Assembly: GCF_035956715.1 (NCBI RefSeq)
Contig: NZ_CP108381.1
Coordinates: forward strand, 558,001-622,000
Direction: 5' to 3'
DNA from: Nocardia sp. NBC_01329
GTDB taxonomy: Bacteria > Actinomycetota > Actinomycetes > Mycobacteriales > Mycobacteriaceae
DNA length: 64,000 nucleotides
Both the position numbers and the translations under genes were made by a program. Shown here in pieces: positions 51,505 through 59,395 of the stretch. Numbering within the stretch: the stretch's first letter is position 1; each line of letters begins with the position of its first letter. Under the pieces are notes generated by a model, which made no database searches, had not been told where the DNA came from, and saw nothing but the letters and a program-made list of their open reading frames with translations.

Positions 51505-52084
51505 CGATCCTCCTCGATCGTCACCAGCACCGCGCGCGACGCGGTCGCGGCGGCGGTTCACCGGCAGGTGCGATCATACACATATGTGGGACGATGGGTT
51601 ACAGAAAAGCTCGGTTACAGGAAAAGTTACTCGGCAGTAGACCTGCTCCGGCGGCGGTACCCAGTCGGCGACGGTATGGCCGTCGCCCGCCTGGTTTCCG
51701 GGGTCACCTCGGACCGTTCGGGGCGTAAGGCGGTTGGTGCCCGCCCTCGTACTGGCCATAGTCGCCGGACTGATCTTCGCCGCCGCACCCGGCGGGTGCC
51801 GTCGGAATCGCGGTCGGTACCGGCCTCGGCCCGCTGCTGTGCGGGCTCCTCTCCGAGACCGTGCCCGGCCGACCGTCACCGTCTTCCTGCTGGAGACCGT
51901 CTTCCTGCCGGCGGCACCGTCGGCCGAACTGTCGCGGTGCCGATCGAGGTCGTCGAACTGCTGCACCCGGTGGTCGCTACACAGCGCGACCCCGCCGGGC
52001 TGCTGTGGACACGGCCGTCCGATGGCGGACCAAATCCGGCCGTCGACCACGACTCACCCGGACCTCCAGGTCGTCAGCGCATGG
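51505..52084. other. Non-coding stretch beside the ssrA element
   Basis: 580 bp between the hydrolase operon and the original ssrA terminator. Apart from the degenerate transporter fragments nothing coding is seen. Positions 51575-51660 are relatively AT-rich and probably hold the promoter of the divergent hydrolase operon. Confidence 0.4.
51730..52050 (+). pseudogene. Remnant of an MFS transporter gene
   Basis: Broken fragments read like transporter helices: PALVLAIVAGLIFAAA in one frame (from about 51740), then after a shift GAVGIAVGTGLGPLLCGLLSE (from about 51795), the latter a typical MFS helix with GxGLGP. Further on, TVAVPIEVVELLHPVVA is in yet another frame. No start, no continuous frame. 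It lies in chromosome just outside attL of the second element. Confidence 0.35.
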
Positions 52085-52115
52085 AAAACCCCTCACCTGC
52101 GTTGCAGGTAAGGGG
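52085..52115 (-). terminator. Original ssrA terminator, now separated from ssrA
   Basis: Read on the minus strand: CCCCTTACCTGC, loop AAC, GCAGGTGAGGGG, then TTTTCC. It lies just outside attL of the second element, where it would end tmRNA transcription in an element-free chromosome. Confidence 0.75.
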
Positions 52116-52122
52116 CCCAGTT

Positions 52123-52148
52123 GTGGAGCTGCCGGGAATCGAACCCGG
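52123..52148. repeat. attL of the ssrA element, 26 bp
   Basis: Identical to 61232-61257. Sequence begins GTGGAGCTGCCGGGAATCGA, the reverse complement of the tmRNA acceptor/T-arm 3' end. Confidence 0.93.
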
Positions 52149-52226
52149 AAAGCCCGCTAGTCCATGAGTGTTTGCTGTCGTGACCGGCGCTGATGTGCTG
52201 GGTTCTTTCGTTCCAGCCGGTGGTCG

Positions 52227-52245
52227 GCGCTTGTTTTGCGCTTGG
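52227..52245. repeat. 19-bp direct repeat near attL (possible integrase arm site)
   Basis: GCGCTTGTTTTGCGCTTGG, also found at 61156-61174 near attR inside the integrase gene. It lies 78 bp inside attL. Confidence 0.55.
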
Positions 52246-52254
52246 GATGGTCGT

Positions 52255-52581
52255 TTACTTCTCCACGCCGTAGATGCCCCCGGCCAGTTCGCGGTAGATC
52301 TCCCGACCCTCCGACAGGAATCCCTGATAGCCGGGGCCGTCGGGCGGGATCTCCAAACCGAGGAGCGGTGAAGTGGTGAGCCCGGCATCCCACAGCCGCG
52401 TCAGGCAGCCTCGGGAGATGCGTGCGTAGGAGTTCTCGGTGTGCAGCGCGTTGAGGAGCTTCACCAGCGGCCCGGCCAGTTCTTCGTCCTCGACGGCTAG
52501 GGCGTATTCGGTCAGAAGGGCCAGGACATTGCCGACTGCGCGCTGTTCGGGGGTGGTGGCGGTCTTCGTTGTGAGTGTCAT
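52255..52581 (-). CDS. Small protein at the left end of the satellite
   Basis: 108 aa from the ATG at 52581. Mostly helical: TTPEQRAVGNVLALLTEYALAVEDEELAGPLVKLLNALHTEN, ending GREIYRELAGGIYGVEK. No family recognised and no good ribosome binding site. Position next to attL and size would allow a regulator or excision factor, but no DNA-binding motif is visible. Confidence 0.5.
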   Translation of the reverse strand: MTLTTKTATTPEQRAVGNVLALLTEYALAVEDEELAGPLVKLLNALHTENSYARISRGCLTRLWDAGLTTSPLLGLEIPPDGPGYQGFLSEGREIYRELAGGIYGVEK

Positions 52582-53453
52582 GGGATCGACGCTACGCCGG
52601 TAAAACCGCAGGTCAGATGGGTAAAAAGCGGTCAAATTGCGGTAAGAAGCACAGGTCATGACGCCCTCGGTGGCGGGTTGGTCTCAGATCGGCATCACTG
52701 GCATACCGAAGCGGTATATCGGGGCCCAGCCTTACCGGCCACCAACCCGGCCAGCATGCCCTCGCGCACTTATCGTTCTGGTCGGGACGACTACCTCAAT
52801 AGGGTAGGTCAGAATCTCATTTTCGGGCCCCGGGAAGTGGTCCAAATCGGGGCGAAATCGGGGCGGTTTTGGCGAAAATCGTGCCGCTCCCAGCGGGTAT
52901 CCGCAAAACCCCAGGTCAGGGCCCTATAATTTTTCGACCTTAGAGGGGGAAATTCCGCGAGGGCGGGTCGGGAACTGCTGGTCGAATTCTCGTGGCCGCA
53001 TATCCCCCCGGGGCCGGGCCACCCATCCGAGATTTCCGGCCAGCATCGCTCTCGAGGTCGACCACTCCTGCGCCGGTTTCTGGGCAGTTCGTGGTGCCCT
53101 GCGGGTGCTTATGCCTGCGCGAGTGGGGCGTGGTGGTGGGGGGATGTTGCTGGGTCCGCTGGGCGCGCTGGGGGTGCTGCGCGGGGTGTCCGGCGGCGGA
53201 GCCGTGGGGGGTCTGCGCGAGTCGGGCGGCGGGGCGCTGGGTGCCCTTGAGGTTCTGCGCGGAGGTCGGTCGACAGGGAATGCGCTTTGGGCTGGTGACG
53301 ATTGCAGAGCTCGAATGCTGAACGTTGTTGTGGTTCATAGCTATTGACTGAACCTTAGGATGCAGTTGAGGGTGGTGTGGGCAGGGTACGCGCACGGGGC
53401 ACCTCTCCTCGCGCCCCTCTGCCCGGCGTCCTCCCTGCCCTGCCCACGGGGCC
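52582..53453. other. Low-confidence coding region of the satellite
   Basis: 870 bp. Codon bias is weak on both strands. A minus-strand frame at 52940-53338 (MNHNNVQHSSSAIVTSPKRIP) and a Gly-rich plus-strand frame at 53105-53347 exist, but neither has a ribosome binding site or a recognised domain. The stretch 52800-52940 is relatively AT-rich with repeated ATCGGGGCG. Confidence 0.35.
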
Positions 53454-53672
53454 CTACGGCTGGCGTCGGCGCACGGCTCGTAGCGATCTCTGTTGCTGCT
53501 GCCGCTTCGGTACGCGAGCCACACGAGGGATGCGGCGCGGAGGCTGGGTGCGCTGGTCCGGATGGTTGGATATCAGGCGGTCGAGGACGGATAACGCGGC
53601 GGTGTTGCCCGATCGGCGGGCCTGCTTCCGCAGCCAAATAAGCCGGGCCAGTTGGATATGCCTGGTGTTCAT
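53454..53672 (-). CDS. Small Arg-rich basic protein
   Basis: 72 aa from the ATG at 53672. MNTRHIQLARLIWLRKQARRSGNTAALSVLDRLI is a helical part; the rest is very basic (RTQPPRRIPRVARVPKRQQQQRSLRAVRRRQP). It could bind nucleic acid. It is the last probable gene of the structural operon, separated from the capsid gene by a large hairpin. Confidence 0.45.
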   Translation of the reverse strand: MNTRHIQLARLIWLRKQARRSGNTAALSVLDRLISNHPDQRTQPPRRIPRVARVPKRQQQQRSLRAVRRRQP

Positions 53673-54060
53673 AGTGAGCGCCCCGTGTATGTTGTCGGAG
53701 TAAAAGAGCAGGGTCCCGTCTTCTCTGCCGCACCGCCATGAGCAAAGGCGTTGAAACATCGAGAGAAGACGGGACCCTGTGTGAGTGCATGCGGCGCGCC
53801 GTCCAAACCCCAACTTGCCCTGCCCAAGAGGAGGGGCTTGCGGTCGCGGTGCGGTTGCACTCGAAGAGGCCAGCGGCGCGAATCCGCGAAAGGTCTGAGG
53901 AAGAAAGCCCTTCGCGGTCTGCCAGGACTGGGGCGGAAGAAGAACACCCCACCTCGCGCAACCGGCCGATTCGACGGCGTGGACCAATCTGGGACTGAAA
54001 CCAATTGGGGCCCGCGCCGTCGAAGTTCACACTGTGGAGTTGTGGGGCCGAGGGCCTATA
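53673..54060. other. Gap after the capsid gene with a large inverted repeat
   Basis: 388 bp. No convincing gene; the minus-strand frame running through it lacks a start and codon bias. It holds the 18-bp inverted repeat listed separately. Confidence 0.45.
53709..53779 (-). terminator. 18-bp perfect inverted repeat after the capsid gene
   Basis: CAGGGTCCCGTCTTCTCT (53709-53726) and its exact reverse complement (53762-53779) enclose 35 bp. On the minus strand it is followed by CTCTTTTAC, and it lies ~280 bp after the capsid gene. It is probably a terminator of the structural operon; a packaging or recombination role is also possible. Confidence 0.5.
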
Positions 54061-55496
54061 TCAGGCGGTCGTGGTGACCTTGAGCATCCGGAAGGCGTTG
54101 TCGTTCACCGAGTCCGATCCGGTGCGCCCGAACAGGAATCCGCCACGCTGGCCGGTTGGGCGCTGGTTGGCACCGAACAGATGCGGCACCACCTCGAATG
54201 ATGCGCCCAGCCGGTCGACGATGACGAAATTGCTGAAGTTGCCATAGATGACCGGGTAGACGGTGTCATTGGCTGCCGGGGTGATGTCCGAGTTGCCCTG
54301 TAGCTGGCTCAGTTCGCGCACCGGGCGGCCGAGGAGGGTCGGCTTGTCCGAGTGCAGCGTCGGGAACTTAAGTGCGCCGGATTCGGTCTCCTGCTGGCGG
54401 AGGTGGTTTAGGGTCGCGAGGTTCATGACCAAGAGGCACCGACCTGATATCGGGCCGGTAGGGCGTTCTGGAGCTTGTAGATGTCGGCGTCGGTGATGGC
54501 CTCACCCGCAGCGTCCACCAGGCTCGCACTACCGGCCGAATCGATCAGCGCCTTGCGGATACCGATGGGCTGTCCCGAGGAGGCGCCCGTCGCGTAGGCC
54601 AGCCCGGTGTGGATACCGGCGGCGTCGGCGATGACCCGCTGAAGCTCCTTGATGAAGTTGAGCGCGTCCATCTCGACCTCGAAGCTGAACGGCGAGAACA
54701 CATCGTAGGCGTGCGCGGTGATGTCGGGCGCGGTGTAGGTCGGGCTACCATCGGCGATTTCGACCGCTTCGGCCTTCCACTCCGCAGTTGCGCCAGCCGA
54801 ATTCACGCCGTGCCACGAATCCGTGGTGATCTGGACGATGCGCGAGATTTCGCGGAGGGGGTTGGCCGCACCGGCGTTGGTGAGGATGACCGAGGGGTCC
54901 AGGCTGAGCGGCACCTGATACGCCCCGCCCTGCGAACCCAGTCCGAGCCCGCGCATTTCGTTCTGCACGGTACTCACGGCCCGGAAGGCTTCGGACTCTT
55001 CACCGGTCCAGGTGAGGTGGCCCCGCTCGCTCGATACAGCCTTGGCCCATGCTCGCTCGTAGGCTTCGGAGCCGGTGGTGGCGATATACCGCTCGGCCCA
55101 GCTGCCCGCCGGAGCGGACTTGAGGAACTTTTCGGCCGTGGTGGCGCTTTCGCCGTCGAGCAGGCCGCGCTTGGTCCCGGCGTCGATACTGCGCATGGCG
55201 ATGTCGCGGCCGGTGTTGGCGGTGCGGCGGGGGGCGGCAGGGCTGTCGACCTGGTTGGAACCTGCGCCCTTGAGGGTCTGTACCCGGGCTTCGGCATCGG
55301 CTAGTTCAGCCTTGGCACGCTGGAGGTTCGCGGTCAGCTCCTCGAACTGGTCGGCGTCATCACCGGAGAGGTCGCCCTCCGAGCGGGTCATGATCTCGTC
55401 GGCGCGGGCGCGCATTTCGGCGATATCTTCGCGCATCTCGGAGATGGTCCGGGCGCGCTTGCGAACTGCGGGGTATTCGTTGTCGTTGGTGCTCAT
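54061..55496 (-). pseudogene. HK97-type major capsid protein gene, frameshifted
   Basis: The first part (55496 to 54423, 357 codons) has the N-terminal delta/scaffold helix (ISEMREDIAEMRARADEIM ... ELTANLQRAKAELADAEARV) and most of the HK97 fold (GLGSQGGAYQVPLSLDP, VFSPFSFEVEMDALNFIKEL, TGASSGQPIGIRKAL). It breaks at ARYQVGASWS-stop. The rest continues in the -1 frame from 54426 (MNLATLNHLRQQETESGALKFP ... GRPVRELSQLQG) to 54061, exactly what should follow. One base seems to be missing at TGG-TCATGAAC, where TGG-CTC-ATG-AAC is expected. The stop of part one and the ATG of part two overlap as ATGA, so two separate polypeptides could still be made. Confidence 0.85.
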
Positions 55497-55516
55497 TCTA
55501 AATGATTCCTTGGCTT

Positions 55517-56161
55517 TCAGAGTTCATCGAGCAGCCGGAGCTTTGCCAGCGCTGTGTCTCTGGGAATGGTTGTCGTCGAACGATTTCGCACACCGACTGC
55601 GGTTCCGGAGTAGGCGGGAGTGGCCGTCAGGGAAATCTCGATGAGCGCGACCTCCGTAACGAGGCGGTCGATGAGGCTTCCCGGCCGGGCCATGGCGCGC
55701 CAGATGCTTTCACCGTGCAGCCGCTTGCCGTCGGAATCCATCCAGACCTCCGATATAACGCGGAATCCGATGGAGGCTCCACCTACTGCCCCGGCGGCTA
55801 CGGCTTCTCGAACCGCTTCGGCGTGGGCATTCTGGAAGACGCGCCCCTCGGCGTACAGCCCGTCGGCGCGTTCCTCGAGATGCGTATAGACACCCACGGG
55901 GAGCGTTCCGCCTACTGCCGAATCTCTGCCGTGCTGCCAGAGCATCGGGATTTTGGCGGGGGCGCGTTCGCTGAGCGTTTTGCGGAAACAGCCCGGCTTC
56001 AGTGTTTCTCTGAAGTGGCCTTCGCTGCGGTTGCCGATGGTGGTGGTCTGGTCGAACGGTGCGACGAGTCCGGAGAGGGTCCTGCCGTCTGATGTTTCGG
56101 CGGTCGCCAACGAGCGGAACTCGACGTCTAGTGTGCGATTTCGGTACTTGTCTACTGCCAT
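55517..56161 (-). CDS. HK97-type prohead protease
   Basis: 214 aa from the ATG at 56161 with GGAAGG upstream. Signatures: LSGLVAPFDQ, FRETLKPGCF, MLWQHGRDSAVGG with the catalytic His, VGGASIGFRVISE with the catalytic Ser, and IEISLTATPAYSGTAV. It would process the capsid delta domain during head maturation. It lies 20 bp upstream of the capsid gene in the same operon and is intact. Confidence 0.9.
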   Translation of the reverse strand: MAVDKYRNRTLDVEFRSLATAETSDGRTLSGLVAPFDQTTTIGNRSEGHFRETLKPGCFRKTLSERAPAKIPMLWQHGRDSAVGGTLPVGVYTHLEERADGLYAEGRVFQNAHAEAVREAVAAGAVGGASIGFRVISEVWMDSDGKRLHGESIWRAMARPGSLIDRLVTEVALIEISLTATPAYSGTAVGVRNRSTTTIPRDTALAKLRLLDEL

Positions 56162-56272
56162 GGGGTGCCTTCCAGCCTTTGTTCGACTGGCTTGGTCTCC
56201 GGTGGTCCAGCGGACTCGTTCGGCGACGGTGGAATCTGAATCCCGGCCTGTCGTGAATCTATAACTACTAGT

Positions 56273-56289
56273 ATACCCTAGGGGGGTAT
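56273..56289. promoter_or_regulatory. Palindrome upstream of the capsid operon
   Basis: ATACCC-TAGGG-GGGTAT, about 110 bp before the prohead protease start, in a short AT-rich patch (CTATAACTACTAGTATA just before). Candidate promoter/operator. TACCC...GGGTA also occurs at 58811-58829. Confidence 0.35.
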
Positions 56290-56334
56290 TTTCCTGTCGG
56301 CACGAGTGGGTATCGTCGTGATCAGGCGTCCCAC

Positions 56335-56640
56335 TCATCCGGAATCGTCCGGCGCGGTCGGTATCGACTCGGCATGTTCGGACATCTCCTCGGCGGTAAC
56401 CGAGTCGTCCCGTAACGCCAAGGTCGGAACCAGGATCAAGTCCAGTGGCTCACCCCGGAAATCGCGCCCCCAGGTGAAGCGGGTCAAATACTCGCCGGGG
56501 TGAATGCGTGGCCGATCGCCCTCTTGGATGCGTCGAGCCTTGTTGTCGGGTTCGAGCCGGTTCACGGCCCAGGCGATGATCTGGCGCACCTTGATGTCGA
56601 ACGGGGTCGGCGCCTGGGCCATCATGTCCGGCGTGTTCAT
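56335..56640 (-). CDS. Satellite protein of unknown function
   Basis: 101 aa; the start overlaps the stop of the upstream small gene (ATGA). Sequence: PFDIKVRQIIAWAVNRLEPDNKARRIQEGD, then HPGEYLTRFTWGRDFRGEPLDLILVPTLALRDD, then an acidic end. Its place before the protease is where phiRv-type elements carry a small terminase-like or head gene, but no such domain is visible. Confidence 0.6.
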   Translation of the reverse strand: MNTPDMMAQAPTPFDIKVRQIIAWAVNRLEPDNKARRIQEGDRPRIHPGEYLTRFTWGRDFRGEPLDLILVPTLALRDDSVTAEEMSEHAESIPTAPDDSG

Positions 56641-56810
56641 GCTGCTCCTCCGGTGCCCTCGTTGCGGCTTTTGGTGGGCTCGTGGCGCTTCAACCAGGCG
56701 AGGATCTCGGGCGGCGTGCGCTCAGGGCCCAGGATCGACAGCAGGGCTTGGTAGTCGGCTTTCCTGATGCGGCGCATGGCTCGGCGGGCGCGGGTGGTGG
56801 TGCTGGTGGT
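56637..56810 (-). CDS. Small basic satellite protein
   Basis: 57 aa from the ATG at 56810; a longer start at 56864 would overlap the upstream gene. TRARRAMRRIRKADYQALLSILGPERTPPEILAWLKRHEPTKS is helical and basic. Stop and next start overlap as ATGA. No family recognised. Confidence 0.5.
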   Translation of the reverse strand, partial: TTSTTTRARRAMRRIRKADYQALLSILGPERTPPEILAWLKRHEPTKSRNEGTGGAA

Positions 56811-56823
56811 CATTGCGGCGGTA

Positions 56824-56982
56824 TTACCAGCTGCCCGCGCCATAGCTTTCGAGGACGGCGACATCGGCTTCCCCGTCGAGGTAGGCGTACACCTCCATTA
56901 GCCCGATGCTCCCGTCCTTGCGGTGGAAGACCTGGATGGCGTCGGGCACAGTAAATTTGAGATCGTCGCTGTGGTCGTTCAT
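56824..56982 (-). CDS. 52-residue satellite protein
   Basis: ATG at 56982 with GGAGG 10 bp upstream, stop TAA at 56824. The product runs MNDHSDDLKFTVPDAIQVF then a beta hairpin (GSIGLMEVYAYLDGEADVAVLE) to SYGAGSW. Small and acidic. Supported by the ribosome binding site and codon use; function unknown. Confidence 0.5.
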   Translation of the reverse strand: MNDHSDDLKFTVPDAIQVFHRKDGSIGLMEVYAYLDGEADVAVLESYGAGSW

Positions 56983-57105
56983 TTGCGTAAGCCTCCGGTC
57001 GAGTTAATGAAAGCCCCCTCGAATTTCATGGGCAAAATAGGGGGCGTAAGGGCGGGCTGCTTTCGGTTCAGCAGGCGCGTATCGGATGTGAACTCTTGAT
57101 CGCGA

Positions 57106-58023
57106 TCAGCTCAGGGCGGGAATTGGCCGCTGTTCATCGGCGGGGATCTTGGACCGGTCCCACCCGGGGAGCCCGCTCAGTGCGATTTCCGAGCACAGCT
57201 CTTGCCGGATAGTGGCATCGCGCTGCTCCTCTGCCCATCGCACGGCGTCGGCGGAGGTCTGGCCGAACTCTTCCGGGATGTCGCGGGATTCGTTCACAAC
57301 CATTCGAATCGGCCACCCGGCTTCGGGCTCTATCGCTTCGGCCCACGGCGGCTGATCGGTTAGTTCCAGGGCCAGGCGCCGGGCGTGATGCAGCAGCATG
57401 GGCATGGGCTCGTCTTCGCCCCGGTTCTTATACAGCTGGTAGGCGGCTTTCGTTAGGCGGACCTCGAGACCATCTCTCTTGCCCGTGAATTGGAGCGCCG
57501 CCCACGCCTGCGCCAGCTCATCGGCCCGGTGGTCTTCGTAGTCGAGAATGGCCGCCCGCGCCTGCTTCTGGGTCAACTCCCCGGCTGTGTGCTTGTCGAC
57601 GGCTTCGCCGGGAGTAAGTAGTGGCACAACGGTTTTCGGCTCCGAATCGGAGCTCTGGGGCGCGGCCGGCTTCGACCTCTTGGCTCTCGGCTTGTACTGG
57701 TCGCGCTTGGCCTTGGCTTTTTCTTCGAGCTGCTTAGTCGAGGCCTGGGTGTCGTCCCACTCGGTGAGCTTCCACATGCCCGGCCCGACCTCGACCAGCC
57801 TGCCCGACTCGATAAGTGCCGGAACGGCCGCACGCCAGGGTTTGGCAATCGAGGCCGCGCTCGTGATGTCGTCGCGGGTGACGGTGCCGTTGGTGCCGTT
57901 GGCTGCCGAGTGGGCGAATAGCTCGACCCGGAGCAGCTTTGCCGACACGGATAGCCTGGCGGCGTCGCCGAGCAGCTTTGTGTCGATGAGCGCCGCGAAC
58001 GGCCTGCGTCGCTGCCTGCTCAT
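57106..58023 (-). CDS. Winged-helix protein, probable replication/initiation protein of the satellite
   Basis: 305 aa. The first ~95 residues look like the N-terminal winged helix of phage replisome-organiser or initiation proteins (LLGDAARLSVSAKLLRVELFAH, TVTRDDITSAASIAKPWRAAVPALIESGRLVEVGPGMWKLTEWDD). A charged linker and a helical C-terminus with a repeated Trp pattern follow. There is no Walker motif, so it is not a helicase. It overlaps the upstream gene by 4 bp. Direct repeats 600 bp upstream could be its target. Role is inferred from form and position. Confidence 0.6.
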   Translation of the reverse strand: MSRQRRRPFAALIDTKLLGDAARLSVSAKLLRVELFAHSAANGTNGTVTRDDITSAASIAKPWRAAVPALIESGRLVEVGPGMWKLTEWDDTQASTKQLEEKAKAKRDQYKPRAKRSKPAAPQSSDSEPKTVVPLLTPGEAVDKHTAGELTQKQARAAILDYEDHRADELAQAWAALQFTGKRDGLEVRLTKAAYQLYKNRGEDEPMPMLLHHARRLALELTDQPPWAEAIEPEAGWPIRMVVNESRDIPEEFGQTSADAVRWAEEQRDATIRQELCSEIALSGLPGWDRSKIPADEQRPIPALS

Positions 58024-58283
58024 CGCCTGTTACCGGCGGCCTTGATCGTCTCGGTGAGGCTGGCGACCTGCTCGGCGGTAAACGGCGCGACCGGCCCCCG
58101 CAGACCGTCGTCATCGCTCGTCAGGGCTGCGATCCAGTCCAACAGCCGTACGTGTGCGTAGTGTCGGCGGGCGTCGGCAATCTGAGCTGCGGTTCCTCGG
58201 CGGTCCTTGCGGTACAGCTGAGCAAGCGCGGTTCGGGCTGCTCGGGTGCGCTGGGTGGCGGGCGCGGAGAGGGGCGGCATCAT
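58020..58283 (-). CDS. Small helical satellite protein
   Basis: 87 aa from the ATG at 58283 (an ATG one codon later is equal). ATQRTRAARTALAQLYRKDRRGTAAQIADARRHYAHVRLLDWIAAL is a basic helical part; the C-terminus FTAEQVASLTETIKAAGNRR is another helix. First gene of the minus-strand operon of the satellite, coupled to the winged-helix gene. It may be a DNA-binding or regulatory protein. Confidence 0.55.
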   Translation of the reverse strand: MMPPLSAPATQRTRAARTALAQLYRKDRRGTAAQIADARRHYAHVRLLDWIAALTSDDDGLRGPVAPFTAEQVASLTETIKAAGNRR

Positions 58284-58623
58284 AATTGTTCGATTTCTTC
58301 CGAGGGATGTCGTCAGGTTTGTGGTATCTAAATCCACTAGCAATTAAACCAGTGGCCACCGCGTATCTGCCGTGGAGTGTGCAATCGTCGTGTTTGGTAC
58401 ACGTAATCGCACCGGCTCTGAATTCGACTGCCGAGCCCCCTTTGACACTTAATCGTCAAACTAATATCGGCATTCTGGGAGACTGAAATTGCCTCGGGGT
58501 ATGCCGACCTACCCAGAGTCGATTTTCGCGGCCCTATGGCTCTCCCTGTACTCAGGGCGGGCTATGCCTGTCGACTGTCCGGGGTGCGGTGGGCGTGGGT
58601 GTGTCCTGCCCCAGGGAATTCTT

Positions 58624-58704
58624 CGGTGCGCCGGGGCGCCTGGGTATTCTCGGTGCGCGGGTGTTCGCGGGTATTTGCGGTGCGCGGTCTGGCCAGCGTC
58701 CCCC
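58624..58704. repeat. Three direct repeats with a 27-bp period (iteron-like)
   Basis: CGGTGCGC starts at 58624, 58651 and 58678. The first two 27-bp units also share GGGTATT at the same offset; the third matches only in its first ten bases. Regular spacing in a non-coding region near a replication-like gene suggests an origin or an operator. Confidence 0.45.
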
Positions 58705-58810
58705 GGGTGTCTTTGCGCTTTCTTGCCCGGCGGCCCCGCTCGGAGGGGTGAGCCCCCCAGAGGGGCGAATACCCCGACGGCGGGGTTCCGCCGGAAGGAA
58801 TACTTCTCTA

Positions 58811-58850
58811 TACCCTCTTTAGGAGGGTAAGAGAAGATTACCTTCTCTTA
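58811..58850. promoter_or_regulatory. Two overlapping palindromes in the satellite control region
   Basis: TACCCTC (58811-58817) with GAGGGTA (58823-58829), and TAAGAGAAG (58828-58836) with CTTCTCTTA (58842-58850). They overlap by two bases and could form alternative hairpins (attenuator-like) or be two operators. Confidence 0.45.
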
Positions 58851-59002
58851 GACCACGCCCGCGCATTGGAAATCCGGCTGTTTACGCAGGTAGTGCCGGG
58901 TATTTGGGCCCTTGCGGAATGGGACGCTCCGTCGACGCAGCGTCGACGCTCCGTCCGAACGGCCCCACTGTCGCGCACTGTCGCACCCCCCGGTTCAGAC
59001 AC

Positions 59003-59386
59003 TCAGGACGGACCGGCATTGCCCAGCGCGCTCGAGGTCTGGTCGTCGGTCTCTGCTATCTGCTTGACCGACAGCTCGAAGGTTTGCTTCATCAGCCCGG
59101 TGATCTCGATGGCCTTGGTGAGTCGGTTCACGGCCGAGTCTTCATCCCCGAGCGCCTTCTTGGCGAACTTGTCCGATAGCTGAGTCGCCGACCGCAACCC
59201 GCCGAACCCCGAGATGTATTGGAGGTTCGTAGCCTGGACCACCATGTCGTTTAGCTGGCCGATGAACGTGTCGCAGCGCTTCGCCAGGGCCTCCCCGACG
59301 GTCTTGTCCATCCGCAGTTCGCCGTTCTCGGCTTGGGTCCGCAGGTTCTGCCAGTACTTGAGCTGGTCTTCTTGATCGTCGGCCAC
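59003..59386 (-). CDS. Helical small protein paired with a DUF3558-type lipoprotein
   Basis: 127 aa, GTG start with AAGGGG upstream, 9 bp after the lipoprotein gene. All-helical (DQLKYWQNLRTQAENGELRMDKTVGEALAKRCDTFIGQLNDMVVQA, then SDKFAKKALGDEDSAVNRLTKAIEITGLMKQTFEL). Length, helical content and pairing with a DUF3558 protein resemble WXG100/ESX-like partner genes in nocardiae, although no WXG motif is present. Probable cargo of the element. Confidence 0.6.
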   Translation of the reverse strand: MADDQEDQLKYWQNLRTQAENGELRMDKTVGEALAKRCDTFIGQLNDMVVQATNLQYISGFGGLRSATQLSDKFAKKALGDEDSAVNRLTKAIEITGLMKQTFELSVKQIAETDDQTSSALGNAGPS

Positions 59387-59395
59387 GGCCGCCCC

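Larger units (their letters stand above)
58284..59002. other. Control region of the satellite
   Basis: 720 bp without a supported gene, between the replication-like operon and the cargo genes. The part beside the operon (58284-58490) is AT-rich and should hold its promoter. The middle has three copies of CGGTGCGC spaced exactly 27 bp, and the right part has two overlapping palindromes; both are listed separately. Confidence 0.5.

Noticed and set aside
53105..53347. Gly/Leu-rich 80-codon plus-strand frame in the satellite
   Set aside because: Low complexity from a G-rich stretch, no start signal.
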